Below are positions 7,264-14,918 of a stretch of DNA of 39,538 nucleotides, in pieces (the stretch's first letter is position 1; each line of letters begins with the position of its first letter). Source of the DNA: Gammaproteobacteria bacterium. Its GTDB lineage: Bacteria; Pseudomonadota; Gammaproteobacteria; UWMA-0217. The position numbers and the translations under genes were made by a program. The notes beneath the pieces are model-generated. The model made no database searches. It saw only the letters and a list, made by a program, of their open reading frames with translations, and was not told where the DNA came from. The stretch spans positions 1 through 39,538 of the forward strand of contig JALVPS010000223.1 in NCBI GenBank assembly GCA_027031685.1. Direction: 5' to 3'.

Positions 7264-7455
7264 ATGACAGACCTCACCAAGTGCCCGGGCAGCCGGGTGC
7301 GGCACGGCAAGCGCGAGCTGTGCCCGCAGCGGGCCACCTGCGTGCGCTATCTGGCGCCGGCGGACCCGACGGGGCAGAGCTGGGCACACTTCTGGCGGCC
7401 GGACCGGCTGGCCATGGGCATCGACTGCTACTGGCCGGTCCGGGGGCGTGGATGA
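7264..7455 (+). CDS. Small four-cysteine phage protein, 63 aa
   Basis: Good GGGAGGA before ATG 7264. Cysteines at 7, 20, 26 and 55 could bind zinc or form a structural knot. The C-terminal half is rich in tryptophan (SWAHFWRPDRL, CYWPVRGRG). No family assigned. Its stop overlaps the next ATG. Confidence 0.65.
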   Translation: MTDLTKCPGSRVRHGKRELCPQRATCVRYLAPADPTGQSWAHFWRPDRLAMGIDCYWPVRGRG

Positions 7456-7541
7456 GCCTCGCGGACGGGCTGCGCCTGGTGATCGCCCTGGCGGCGCTGG
7501 CGGCGGCGTTCTGGACGGCCTGGCGGGGACTGGGGCGGTGA
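7452..7541 (+). CDS. Tiny single-span membrane peptide, 29 aa
   Basis: ATG overlaps the previous stop as ATGA and its own stop overlaps the next GTG as GTGA, so it belongs to an unbroken chain of coupled genes. The product is essentially one membrane helix (LRLVIALAALAAAFWTAW) with a basic C-terminus. Function unknown. Confidence 0.5.
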   Translation: MSLADGLRLVIALAALAAAFWTAWRGLGR

Positions 7542-7639
7542 GCGGGCGGCGGCGCGTGTGGTGGCCGGCCCTGGCCCTGCCGCCGATCAATCTCTGGCGC
7601 ATGGCGCTCTGGCAGCCCCGGCGGGGGCGGCGCGGATGA
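7538..7639 (+). CDS. Tiny Arg/Trp-rich peptide, 33 aa
   Basis: GTG start overlapping the upstream TGA, stop overlapping the rusA ATG. The product is basic at both ends with a hydrophobic Trp/Pro middle (WWPALALPPINLWRMALW), perhaps membrane-interfacial. The precise coupling on both sides is the only evidence that it is translated. Confidence 0.45.
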   Translation: MSGRRRVWWPALALPPINLWRMALWQPRRGRRG

Positions 7640-8109
7640 GCTGCGCGGACTGCGGGCCGATGTGCGGCGGGCGCTGGCTGGCCACGAGCGACCCGGCGGC
7701 CCTGCGCCTGCACCTGCCCTGGCCGCCGGCGCTCAATCGCTACTACCGCCACGTGCGTGGGCGCACGCTCATTTCCCGCGAGGGCCGCGAATATCGCCGG
7801 CAGGTGGCGCTGCACTGCCTGGCGGAGGATCGCGGCGCCTGGCCGCTCTCAGGCCGCCTGGCTGTGCGCATCCAGGCCGCGCCCCCGGACCGGCGCCGCC
7901 GCGACGTGGACGGGATGCTCAAGGCGGTGCTGGACGCGCTCACCCACGCCGGCCTGTGGCGGGACGACAGCCAGATCGACGACCTGCGCATCGTCCGCTG
8001 CCGGCCGGTGCCGGGCGGGGCGCTGGTGCTGGATGTGACGCCGCTGGCGGACTGTGACGCCGTTCACGAAACGGGGCATTGCCTCGCACGCGCCGGAAAT
8101 CGCGAATAG
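7636..8109 (+). CDS. rusA: RusA-family Holliday junction resolvase
   Basis: 157 residues. An N-terminal Cys-containing extension precedes the RusA core: LPWPPALNRYYRH, then the metal-binding block RDVDGMLKAVLDALTHAGL and WRDDSQIDDLRIVRC, which hold the conserved aspartates. RusA enzymes resolve four-way junctions that arise in phage replication and recombination. The last gene of the coupled chain that starts with the DnaC-like loader; the terminase genes follow after 32 bp. Confidence 0.9.
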   Translation: MSCADCGPMCGGRWLATSDPAALRLHLPWPPALNRYYRHVRGRTLISREGREYRRQVALHCLAEDRGAWPLSGRLAVRIQAAPPDRRRRDVDGMLKAVLDALTHAGLWRDDSQIDDLRIVRCRPVPGGALVLDVTPLADCDAVHETGHCLARAGNRE

Positions 8110-8141
8110 AATCAATCCGTTACGCGATAGGGAGGGAGATC

Positions 8142-8555
8142 ATGCACAAGCCGCACGGGCTCACGCCGAAGCAGGAGGCGTTCGCGGCGGCCTACGTGGA
8201 GACGGGCAATGCCTCGGAGGCCTACCGGCGGGCCTATCCGCGCTCCGTCCGCTGGAAGGCGGAGACGGTGCACAAGCGCGCCTCGGAGCTGCTGGCGGAT
8301 GGGGACGTTATGGGTAGGGTGGAGGCCTTGCGGGCCGAGCACCGCAAGCGCCACCGGGTGACGGTGGACCGTCTCACGAACGAGGCCTGGGAGGCCATCG
8401 AGCTGGCCAAGCGGGAGGGGCAGGCGGGGGCCTATGTGTCGGCCCTGCAGCTGATCGCCAAGATGCACGGCCTGCTGGTGGACAAGCACGCGGTGAAGGC
8501 CAGCGTGGAGCACAAGGGCGTGACGCGGCTGGAGGTGGTGCTGGTCGATGCCTGA
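8142..8555 (+). CDS. Terminase small subunit
   Basis: 137 residues; GGGAGGGAG precedes ATG 8142. N-terminal HTH typical of the XtmA/Terminase_2 family (LTPKQEAFAAAYVETGNASE, AYRRAYP). A central helical region for oligomerisation follows and the C-terminus is a short beta segment. It recognises the packaging site and recruits the large subunit, whose gene starts inside its last codons (8-bp overlap). Confidence 0.9.
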   Translation: MHKPHGLTPKQEAFAAAYVETGNASEAYRRAYPRSVRWKAETVHKRASELLADGDVMGRVEALRAEHRKRHRVTVDRLTNEAWEAIELAKREGQAGAYVSALQLIAKMHGLLVDKHAVKASVEHKGVTRLEVVLVDA

Positions 8556-9798
8556 GGCGGCCCGCCAGGACGACGCCACGGCGCGGGTGATGCTGCCGCG
8601 CTGGGTGGCGCCCTTCATGCGCCCGGCGCGCTACAAGATCGCCTACGGCGGGCGCGGCAGCGGCAAGTCGGTGAGCTTCGCCCGCCTGCTGCTGATGGCC
8701 GCGGCGGAGCGCCCGCTGCGCGTGCTGTGCGCCCGCGAGCTGCAGAACAGCATCGCCGACTCGGTGCACCAGCTGCTGGCGGACCAGATCCGGGCCATGG
8801 GCCTCGACGGCTGGTTCACGGTGCGCGAGAAGGACATCCTGGGACGCGCCGGCAGCCGCTTCCTGTTCAAGGGCCTGCGCGGCACCCGCAACGACGCCAG
8901 CCAGCTCAAGAGCCTGGAGGGCGTGGACATCTGCTGGATCGAGGAGGGGCAGACCGTGTCCAAGGCCAGCCTGGACACGCTGGTGCCCACCATCCGCAAG
9001 CCCGGCTCGGAGATCTGGATCAGCTTCAACCCGGATCAGGAGACGGACCCGGTGTACCAGCTGGCCCTGAACCCGCCCGAGGGGGCCGTGGTGCGCAAGG
9101 TGAACTGGGACGAAAATCCCTGGTTCCCGCCGGAGCTGGACGCGGAGCGGCGCCACATGCTGCGCACCGACCCGGACCTGTACGCCCACGTGTGGGAGGG
9201 CGAGTGCCGGCAGGTGACGGACGCCCAGGTGCTGCGCGGCAAGTGGCGCGTGGCGGACTGTCCGGACGCCATGCCGGACATGGACGGGCCCTACTACGGG
9301 GCGGACTTCGGCTTCGCGCGCGACCCCAGCACGCTCAACCGCTGCTACATCCACGGCAACACGCTGTACATCACCCACGAGGCGCACCGCCTGGGCTGCG
9401 AGGTGGTGGACCTGCCGGCCCTGTACGACACCGTGCCGGGCAGCCGCTCGCACACCATCCGCGCCGACTCGGCCCGGCCGGAGATCATCAGCCACCTGCG
9501 CCGCGAGGGGTTCCGCGTGACCGGCGTGGACAAGTGGCCCGGCTCGGTGGAGACCGGCGTCAACGTGCTGCGCAGCTTCGACGCCATTGTCATCCACTCC
9601 CGCTGCCGGCACACCATCGAGGAGGCGCGCCGCTACAGCTACAAGGTGGACCGCCTCACGGGCGACGTGCTGCCGCAGATCGTGGACGCCTGGAACCACC
9701 ACTGGGACGCCGTGCGCTACGCCCTCGCGCCCCTCATCCGCCGCCGCATGCGCACGTCCACCGGCATCGTCGGGCGCCGCCGGAGGACCATCGCGTGA
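8548..9798 (+). CDS. Terminase large subunit, PBSX family
   Basis: 416 residues, the usual length. ATPase: Walker A GGRGSGKS (34-41), Walker B VDICWIEE (126-133). C-terminal RNase H-like nuclease with YYGADFGFARDP, IRADSARPEII and NHHWDAVRYAL providing acidic residues. It powers DNA packaging and cleaves concatemers. The stop overlaps the next gene's GTG. Family resemblance to PBSX XtmB fits a headful-type mechanism, an inference. Confidence 0.95.
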   Translation: MPEAARQDDATARVMLPRWVAPFMRPARYKIAYGGRGSGKSVSFARLLLMAAAERPLRVLCARELQNSIADSVHQLLADQIRAMGLDGWFTVREKDILGRAGSRFLFKGLRGTRNDASQLKSLEGVDICWIEEGQTVSKASLDTLVPTIRKPGSEIWISFNPDQETDPVYQLALNPPEGAVVRKVNWDENPWFPPELDAERRHMLRTDPDLYAHVWEGECRQVTDAQVLRGKWRVADCPDAMPDMDGPYYGADFGFARDPSTLNRCYIHGNTLYITHEAHRLGCEVVDLPALYDTVPGSRSHTIRADSARPEIISHLRREGFRVTGVDKWPGSVETGVNVLRSFDAIVIHSRCRHTIEEARRYSYKVDRLTGDVLPQIVDAWNHHWDAVRYALAPLIRRRMRTSTGIVGRRRRTIA

Positions 9799-10064
9799 GC
9801 GTCGGGCGCGATTCCATGCTGGACGAGATCGCCCTGGTCATCGGCCACGACGCCGCCCTGGCCCTGTGCCACGCCTTCGGCGGCCAGTACATCTACGTGC
9901 CGCAGGCCGGCCAGCGCCGCCTGCGCGACCGCGCCATCGCCCAGGCCCTGGCCGCCGGCGAGCCGGTGCGGCGGGTGGCGGCCCGCTACGGCGTCACCCA
10001 GCGGCACGCCCTGCGCATCGCCGCGCGCCACAAGTCACAAGCCCCCGAGGAGTCCACCCCATGA
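9795..10064 (+). CDS. Mor/C-like HTH transcriptional regulator inside the head operon
   Basis: 89 residues, GTG start overlapping the terminase stop (GTGA) and stop overlapping the portal ATG (ATGA). It has the GGQYIYVP signature of the Mu Mor/C family followed by an HTH (EPVRRVAARYGVTQRHALRI). Mor-family proteins bind dyads and activate middle or late promoters. A candidate target is the GTGAC-N4-GTCAC element found upstream of cII, protease and a late virion gene. Its location between terminase and portal is unusual for such an activator. Confidence 0.75.
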   Translation: MSVGRDSMLDEIALVIGHDAALALCHAFGGQYIYVPQAGQRRLRDRAIAQALAAGEPVRRVAARYGVTQRHALRIAARHKSQAPEESTP

Positions 10065-11596
10065 GCCGATCCCGATCCCGCCGCCGCACCCCGGCCAAGC
10101 CCCGCCGTCACGCCGCCCCGCGCCGCCGCGTCATGGCCGCCGGCGCCCTGCTGCGCGACAACTACGCCGTGCACCACGTCTTCGAGGCCCTCGCCGCCCT
10201 GCCGGACCCCGACTCGCTCATGGCCGCCGCCGGCATCGAGCGCCACCAGCTGCGCCAGATGGACGAGCAGGACGACTTCATCCACGGCGCCCTGGACACC
10301 CGCCGCGGCGCCGTCCTGGCCATGCCCTGGCGGCTGGAGCGCCTGGAGGGCGGCGACGGCAAGCCGGAGGACGCCAACACCCTGTTCGTGTGGGAGCAGC
10401 TGGAGCAGAACATCGGCAGCGAATCCCTGGTGCACGCCCTGCTGCGCGCCGCCTGGGACGCCGTGCCCTACGGCTACTCCGTGGCGCAGGTGAAGTACCG
10501 CCGCCTGGACGGCGGCCGCGTGGGCATCGAATGGGCGCGCACCGTGCCCATGCAGGACTTCCGCCCCGACCGCGCCGGCCAGCTGCTCATGCGCGACGCC
10601 GCCACCGGCGACTTCCGCCCCCTGCGCGACAAGGAGCGGCGCCAGTTCTTCCTCACCCGCCGCTTCCCCACCTACGCCCAGCCCTACGGCGAGGCCCTGC
10701 TGTCGCGCCTGTACTGGCCCTGGTTCTTCCGCCACAACGGTTGGCGCTTCTGGATGCAGTTCCTGGAGCGCTTCGGCGACCCCCTGCTGCTGGCCAAGAG
10801 CGACCGCCCGCGCCACATGGCCGACGAGCTGCTCAGGCTGGGCTTCGAGTCCTTCATCTCCGTAGCCATCGACGACGAGGTCACCGCCATCCACGCCACC
10901 GGCAAGGACAGCTTCGAGCAGCTGGAGCTGGCCCTGCAGCGGCGCGTGAACCTGCTCATCCTCGGCCAGACCCTCACCGCCGACGTGGGCCAGCGCGGCA
11001 GCTACGCCGCCGCCAAGGTCCACAACGAGGTGCGCCTGGACAAGCGCGACGCCGACCTGCGCCTGGTGATCCCCACCGTGCAGCGCGTGGTGGACGCCCT
11101 GTGGGCCGAGAACGGCTTTTCCGGCACCCCGCCCACCTTCATCATGGACGACGGCCGCGGCCTGCAGAAGGACCGCGCCGAGCGCGACGCCCTGCTGGTG
11201 CAGGCCGGCGTGCTGCGCCTCACCAGGGACTACCTGCTGCGCGTGTACGACTTCGAGGACGGCGACTTCGAGGTGCCGGAGCAGGGCGCCGCGCCCGCCA
11301 ATCAGGGCATGGCCGCGGGTGGACGGCTCGCCCTGGGCACGGGCGCGCCCTACACGCCCGGCCAGCAGCGCCTGGAGGCCCTGGCCGACAGCGCCCTCGA
11401 CCTGGCCGGCGCGCCCATCGACCCGGACGCCCTGCGCGAGGCCATCCGCACCGCCCGCAGCCCGGAGGCCCTGGACGCCGCCCTGGCGCGCCTGGCCGCC
11501 GACGCCGACCCCGCCGCCTACCGCGACCTGCTGGAGCGCGCCCTGTTCGCCGCCGACGTGCTCGGCTACATGACCGCCGACCGGCAGGAGGCCTGA
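10061..11596 (+). CDS. Portal protein, DUF935 / Mu gp29-like
   Basis: 511 residues. After an Arg-rich N-terminus (possible DNA contact), residues 25-370 match the Mu gp29-type portal: LRDNYAVHHVFEALAALPDP, MDEQDDFIHGALDTRRGAVL, WPWFFRHNGWRFWMQFLERF, LLLAKSDRP. The C-terminal 120 residues are alanine-rich and helical. The portal forms the dodecameric DNA channel at one capsid vertex. ATG overlaps the regulator stop. The following MuF protein binds portal in phages of this type. Confidence 0.9.
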   Translation: MSRSRSRRRTPAKPRRHAAPRRRVMAAGALLRDNYAVHHVFEALAALPDPDSLMAAAGIERHQLRQMDEQDDFIHGALDTRRGAVLAMPWRLERLEGGDGKPEDANTLFVWEQLEQNIGSESLVHALLRAAWDAVPYGYSVAQVKYRRLDGGRVGIEWARTVPMQDFRPDRAGQLLMRDAATGDFRPLRDKERRQFFLTRRFPTYAQPYGEALLSRLYWPWFFRHNGWRFWMQFLERFGDPLLLAKSDRPRHMADELLRLGFESFISVAIDDEVTAIHATGKDSFEQLELALQRRVNLLILGQTLTADVGQRGSYAAAKVHNEVRLDKRDADLRLVIPTVQRVVDALWAENGFSGTPPTFIMDDGRGLQKDRAERDALLVQAGVLRLTRDYLLRVYDFEDGDFEVPEQGAAPANQGMAAGGRLALGTGAPYTPGQQRLEALADSALDLAGAPIDPDALREAIRTARSPEALDAALARLAADADPAAYRDLLERALFAADVLGYMTADRQEA

Positions 11597-11600
11597 GCCG

Positions 11601-14114
11601 GTGGCCGAGCACCCGCCCTTCGACACCCACCGCGACGCCATCGAATGGGCCCGCGCCCGCCGCGTGGTGCTGCCCACCGAGTACTACGGCCTGCTGCAGC
11701 AGCGCGCCCGCGCCCAGGCCTTCGCCGTTGCCGGCCTGTCCGCCATCGACCAGGCCCAGCAGGTGCGCGACAGCCTCACCCGCGCCCTGGCCCGCGGCGA
11801 GACCTTCGCCGACTGGCAGGCCCGCGTCGAGCGCGGCGAGATCCCCCTCCACCTGCCGCGCCACCGCCTGGACAACATCTTCCGCACCAACCTGCAGGGC
11901 GCCTACATGGCCGGCCGCTGCCGCGCCATGCGCCGCCACGCCGAGGCGCGCCCCTACCTCATGTACTCCGCCATCAACGACAGCCGCACCCGCCCCGCGC
12001 ACCGCGCCATGCACGGCACCATCCTGCCCATCGACCACCCGTGGTGGGAGGAACATCTGCCGCCGAACGGGTTCCGGTGCTTTCTGCCCGGCACGCGCGT
12101 GCGCGGGAATTTCAGGGTGGGCCTAAAAGCCTTCTACGCGGGACGCGCCGTGGAAATAGTCACGGCGCAGGGTGCACGGCTGGCCGTCACCGCCAATCAC
12201 CCCATACTGACCCGGCAGGGCTGGGTGCGCGCGGACCAGGTCGCGGAAGGCGATGATCTTGTCCGCTATGGCGGCGAGGTCGGGGGTGCGTCTGCCGTGC
12301 CTGGGCAGGTAGACGACGAGCAGCCGCCACCCACGGTGGAAGAGGTCTTCGAGGTGCTCGCGGCGCAGCGACTTGGCCTCGCCGAGCCAGCGGCGTTCGA
12401 TCTCTACGGCGATGCGCAGTTCCTCGAAGGCGAGGTCTATGTTGCGGGTGCCGAGAGCGTACTGGTGCCGGGGGTGCGCCCCGCGTGCCCGCAGGGCGGC
12501 GAGGATGTCCAGCTCGACCGGCGAGACCATGCCCCCCACGCTGGCGCCATCGGCCTGAAAGGCCTGCACGCCGCGCGCCCTGGAGACGAGCTGCCGCCCG
12601 GAGAGGTCGAACCCGAGTTCGCGCAGACGCTTCTTGACGTAGGGCTTCGACACGCCCAGCGCATTGGCGATCTCCTGCGTCGTGTGGCCGGCCTCGAACA
12701 TCGACCCCATGGCGAAGTCGTGCCGGGCCAGTTTGCGCCCGCGGGCGGCCTCCCAGGCCTTGGCGCACTGCCTCTCGACCAGCGCCCGGTCCTGTTTGAT
12801 ACGCGCCCACTTGACCTTTTCCGCCGCGCTGCGACCGCGCACCTCCACCCCGTTGCGCAGGAGGAAGCCCTTCACGGCATTCCGGCTGACGCCGGCCGCC
12901 TCGGCGATGGCCTTGATGCTCATCCCGTCCTTGTAACTGGCGATGACGGCGGCCGGGTCCGCGGGCTGCCATCGTCTGTCCTTGACAGAGCGCGGCTCGA
13001 TACCCCGCTTGCGCAGGATGATGTGGAAGCTGCTGGTGCTGATCCCTCGCGCCTTGAGCAGATGGTGCATGACGGCGCCAGCGGTGTACTGCTCGACCAG
13101 GTAGTCGATGTCAGACGGTTCGAGTTTCGCGGCCATGTCTATGATTTCGAAACGGAAAACGGCCTGATCGTGGCCGAGGGCATCGTAACCCACAACTGTC
13201 GATGCACGGTAGTGCAACTATCCGAGGCCGAGGCCCGCCGGCGGGGTGTCACCACATCGCCGCCCGAGGCGTCACCCGATGACGGCTGGGACTACTCGGT
13301 GTGCCACCACGGCCCGGAGGAGGGCGTGGCGCGGGCGGCGGACGCGCGCGAGCGGGCCTGCGCCGATCTGGGCTTCGGGGCGCTGTTCGGGCTGCGCGGG
13401 CCGGAGGACGTGCTGGTGTGGTGCCACAACCAGCGGGTGCATGAGGCGGTTACCCGTCTGGCAGAGCGGGTGCGTGACTGGGACGACGATGAGGCCCTGG
13501 CGCGCGCGGCGCTGGGCGACGAGATCTGGGAGAAGCACTACAAGGCGGCGTCCGATCCAGAGATCACCCTCGATCTCAGTGTTCCGGAGCGGGTGGTGGT
13601 GCGCGCCTATACGGACTATCAGATCGACGTCTGGCCGCTCATGAACCGCCTGGCCCGCGAGCTGCCGCACGACCGGCGTCTGCCGGGCTTCACCGACGAG
13701 GAGCTGTTCCGGGCCGGCCTGCTGATCTACCTGATGGACCGGGCTATTGCCAAGCTGCCGACCATCGAGGACGAGTTCCGGCGCGGGGTGAAGCCGGAAG
13801 GGCTGGGCGCCCGCCGCACGGCCTACGTGAAATCGCACACGCATCGCGGGCGCATCGTCTCCTGGGAGGGCTATACTTCCATCATGGCTGGCAAGCCGTT
13901 CGAGGGCAGCATTCAGTTCATCATCGAGGCGAAACGCGCCGTGGACCTGGGGCCGCTGTCGGTGCAAAAGAAACCGGAATTGGTGCTGCCGAGAGGCACG
14001 AAGATCAGGATATTGGATTACGAGCGCTTTGACGGGTATCTGAGAATAGAAGCCGAGGAGGTGGAGCATGAAAGGCCCATCAGAGGAGAGCATCGTTTCG
14101 GCATTGAAGCGTGA
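11601..14114 (+). CDS. MuF head morphogenesis protein with intein and C-terminal ADP-ribosyltransferase-like domain
   Basis: 837-codon frame from GTG 11601 (GGAGG upstream). Residues 1-159 are the MuF/gpF domain (FRTNLQGAYMAGRCRAMRR, YSAINDSRTRPAHRAMHGTI, PPNGFR). The signature NGFR|CRCTVV is interrupted by an intein at residues 160-532. The mature spliced protein would be 464 residues. Residues 665-820 look like an ART toxin domain: FRRGV (arginine), EGYTSI (STS-like), KPELVLPRGT (catalytic Glu 793), but the usual Gln/Glu two before that Glu is Lys. MuF-toxin fusions are a known class of phage polymorphic toxins carried in the capsid. The next gene overlaps the 3' end and may be its immunity factor. 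Confidence 0.85.
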   Translation: MAEHPPFDTHRDAIEWARARRVVLPTEYYGLLQQRARAQAFAVAGLSAIDQAQQVRDSLTRALARGETFADWQARVERGEIPLHLPRHRLDNIFRTNLQGAYMAGRCRAMRRHAEARPYLMYSAINDSRTRPAHRAMHGTILPIDHPWWEEHLPPNGFRCFLPGTRVRGNFRVGLKAFYAGRAVEIVTAQGARLAVTANHPILTRQGWVRADQVAEGDDLVRYGGEVGGASAVPGQVDDEQPPPTVEEVFEVLAAQRLGLAEPAAFDLYGDAQFLEGEVYVAGAESVLVPGVRPACPQGGEDVQLDRRDHAPHAGAIGLKGLHAARPGDELPPGEVEPEFAQTLLDVGLRHAQRIGDLLRRVAGLEHRPHGEVVPGQFAPAGGLPGLGALPLDQRPVLFDTRPLDLFRRAATAHLHPVAQEEALHGIPADAGRLGDGLDAHPVLVTGDDGGRVRGLPSSVLDRARLDTPLAQDDVEAAGADPSRLEQMVHDGASGVLLDQVVDVRRFEFRGHVYDFETENGLIVAEGIVTHNCRCTVVQLSEAEARRRGVTTSPPEASPDDGWDYSVCHHGPEEGVARAADARERACADLGFGALFGLRGPEDVLVWCHNQRVHEAVTRLAERVRDWDDDEALARAALGDEIWEKHYKAASDPEITLDLSVPERVVVRAYTDYQIDVWPLMNRLARELPHDRRLPGFTDEELFRAGLLIYLMDRAIAKLPTIEDEFRRGVKPEGLGARRTAYVKSHTHRGRIVSWEGYTSIMAGKPFEGSIQFIIEAKRAVDLGPLSVQKKPELVLPRGTKIRILDYERFDGYLRIEAEEVEHERPIRGEHRFGIEA
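12078..13196 (+). other. Intein (Hint splicing domain) inserted in the MuF signature
   Basis: 373 codons in frame. It begins with Cys160 (CFLPGTRVRG, block A), has block B with the TxxH motif TANH (197-200) and ends GHVYDFETENGL...IVAEGIVTHN (blocks F and G) with His531-Asn532 before Cys533 of the extein, so all residues for canonical splicing are present. Between about residues 230 and 503 the sense-strand protein looks like no known domain: it is the antisense translation of a homing endonuclease gene on the other strand. The insertion site, the conserved PNGFR-CRC of MuF, is a typical conserved intein target. Confidence 0.9.
12123..13136 (-). CDS. Vsr/DUF559-like homing endonuclease encoded antisense inside the intein
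   Basis: 337 residues from ATG 13136 (opposite a His codon of intein block F) to TAG opposite Leu175. Three HTH-like segments: about 6-50 (TAGAVMHHLLKARGISTSS), 60-100 (MSIKAIAEAAGVSRNAVKGF) and 140-180 (HTTQEIANALGVSKPYVKKR). The nuclease occupies about 203-300: SPVELDIL (E208), RNIDLAF (D234), AVEIE (E245/E247), EHLEDLFHRGWRLLVVY, as in DUF559/Vsr-like PD-(D/E)xK enzymes. Residues 310-337 are the mirror of intein block B and probably a passive tail. No strong promoter or Shine-Dalgarno was found. Codons are in exact register with the sense frame. Confidence 0.85.
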   Translation of the reverse strand: MAAKLEPSDIDYLVEQYTAGAVMHHLLKARGISTSSFHIILRKRGIEPRSVKDRRWQPADPAAVIASYKDGMSIKAIAEAAGVSRNAVKGFLLRNGVEVRGRSAAEKVKWARIKQDRALVERQCAKAWEAARGRKLARHDFAMGSMFEAGHTTQEIANALGVSKPYVKKRLRELGFDLSGRQLVSRARGVQAFQADGASVGGMVSPVELDILAALRARGAHPRHQYALGTRNIDLAFEELRIAVEIERRWLGEAKSLRREHLEDLFHRGWRLLVVYLPRHGRRTPDLAAIADKIIAFRDLVRAHPALPGQYGVIGGDGQPCTLRRDYFHGASRVEGF

Positions 14115-14295
14115 AGACATGTCGCCCGGGTTGAGGAAGAGTCTTGAGGAAGACCTGGACTGGATTCGCCGCGGCCGCCCGGAGGACGAGCTGATCCCGG
14201 ACTGGATGATCGAGAAGATGACCTGCGAAGCCGGCGGCCGCATCCCGGCCCGCTTCAAGCATCTGCAGCACCTCAACGACGACCTTGAAGACTGA
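14068..14295 (+). CDS. Small protein overlapping the MuF-ART 3' end; candidate immunity/antitoxin
   Basis: 75 residues from ATG 14068 with a strong GAGGAGGTGG just upstream, both inside the last codons of the MuF gene (47-bp overlap). The product is acidic and helical (EESIVSALKREDMSPGLRKS, IRRGRPEDELIPDWMIEKM) with no membrane span. An immediately downstream small gene is where MuF-toxin immunity proteins are expected, so that role is proposed from position only. It could equally be a head-assembly accessory protein. Confidence 0.6.
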   Translation: MKGPSEESIVSALKREDMSPGLRKSLEEDLDWIRRGRPEDELIPDWMIEKMTCEAGGRIPARFKHLQHLNDDLED

Positions 14296-14788
14296 GTTCA
14301 CCCTCGAGGACCGCGCCCTGCGCAAGGCGCTCAGGTACCTGCGCCGGCGGGTGCACGACAACGCGGCCATGATGGACGGCATCGCCGCCGCCTGGGCGGA
14401 CCGGGTGCGGCTCGGCTTCCACGACGGGCGCGACCCCTGGGGCGATCCCTGGGCGCCGCTCAAGCCGTCCACCATCGCCCGCCGGCGCAACCGCTCCGAC
14501 CAGCCGCTGCGCGACACGGGCCGGCTGCGGTCCAGCATCTACCACCGCGCCGGGCGCGACTGGCTGGAGGTGGGGCTGGCCGCCAAGTACGCCGGCACGC
14601 ACCAGTTCGGCGCCCGCAAGGGCCAGTACGGCCGCACGCGCCGCGGCGCGCCCATCCCCTGGGGCGACGTGCCGGCCCGCCCCATGCTGCCGGCCAGCGG
14701 CCGCCACGTGCTGCTGCCGCGCGAGTGGCAGACGGACGCGCGCGACGCCGTGGTGGACCACTTGAAGCGCGGCCTGCCACGCGCCTGA
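14285..14788 (+). CDS. Virion morphogenesis protein, Mu gpG-like
   Basis: 167 residues from TTG 14285, overlapping the previous gene by 11 bp. It matches the phage virion morphogenesis family: FHDGRDPWGDPWAPLKPSTI, RLRSSIYHRAG, YAGTHQFGARKGQYGRTRR, IPARPM-like VPARPMLPAS. These proteins act at head-tail completion. The last gene before a strong terminator, so it ends the early part of the late region. Confidence 0.88.
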   Translation: MKTEFTLEDRALRKALRYLRRRVHDNAAMMDGIAAAWADRVRLGFHDGRDPWGDPWAPLKPSTIARRRNRSDQPLRDTGRLRSSIYHRAGRDWLEVGLAAKYAGTHQFGARKGQYGRTRRGAPIPWGDVPARPMLPASGRHVLLPREWQTDARDAVVDHLKRGLPRA

Positions 14789-14820
14789 CCCCTTCCCTCT
14801 ACGTTCCATCGACCCCTCCT

Positions 14821-14844
14821 GCCCGCCTCGCGCGGGCTTTTTTA
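14821..14844 (+). terminator. Intrinsic terminator after the gpG-like gene
   Basis: Stem GCCCGC / GCGGGC with a 5-nt loop, followed by six T. It separates the terminase-portal-MuF transcript from the protease-capsid transcript, which begins at the regulatory repeat just downstream. Confidence 0.85.
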
Positions 14845-14864
14845 CGCCCGGAATCGCCCGGCAC

Positions 14865-14896
14865 GGGTGACATTTGTCACCTGTAAAATGTCACCT
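14865..14896 (+). promoter_or_regulatory. Regulatory repeat, copy 1 (probable activator-dependent late promoter)
   Basis: A 32-bp sequence repeated exactly at 35297-35328. It holds the dyad GTGAC-ATTT-GTCAC (14867-14880), then a -10-like TAAAAT (14884-14889) and a further GTCAC (14890-14894). No -35 consensus lies 17 bp upstream, which suggests an activator-dependent promoter or an operator. A short GGGCC/GGCCC hairpin sits between it and ATG 14919. Confidence 0.65.
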
Positions 14897-14918
14897 CCCG
14901 TGGGCCACCCTGCGGCCC

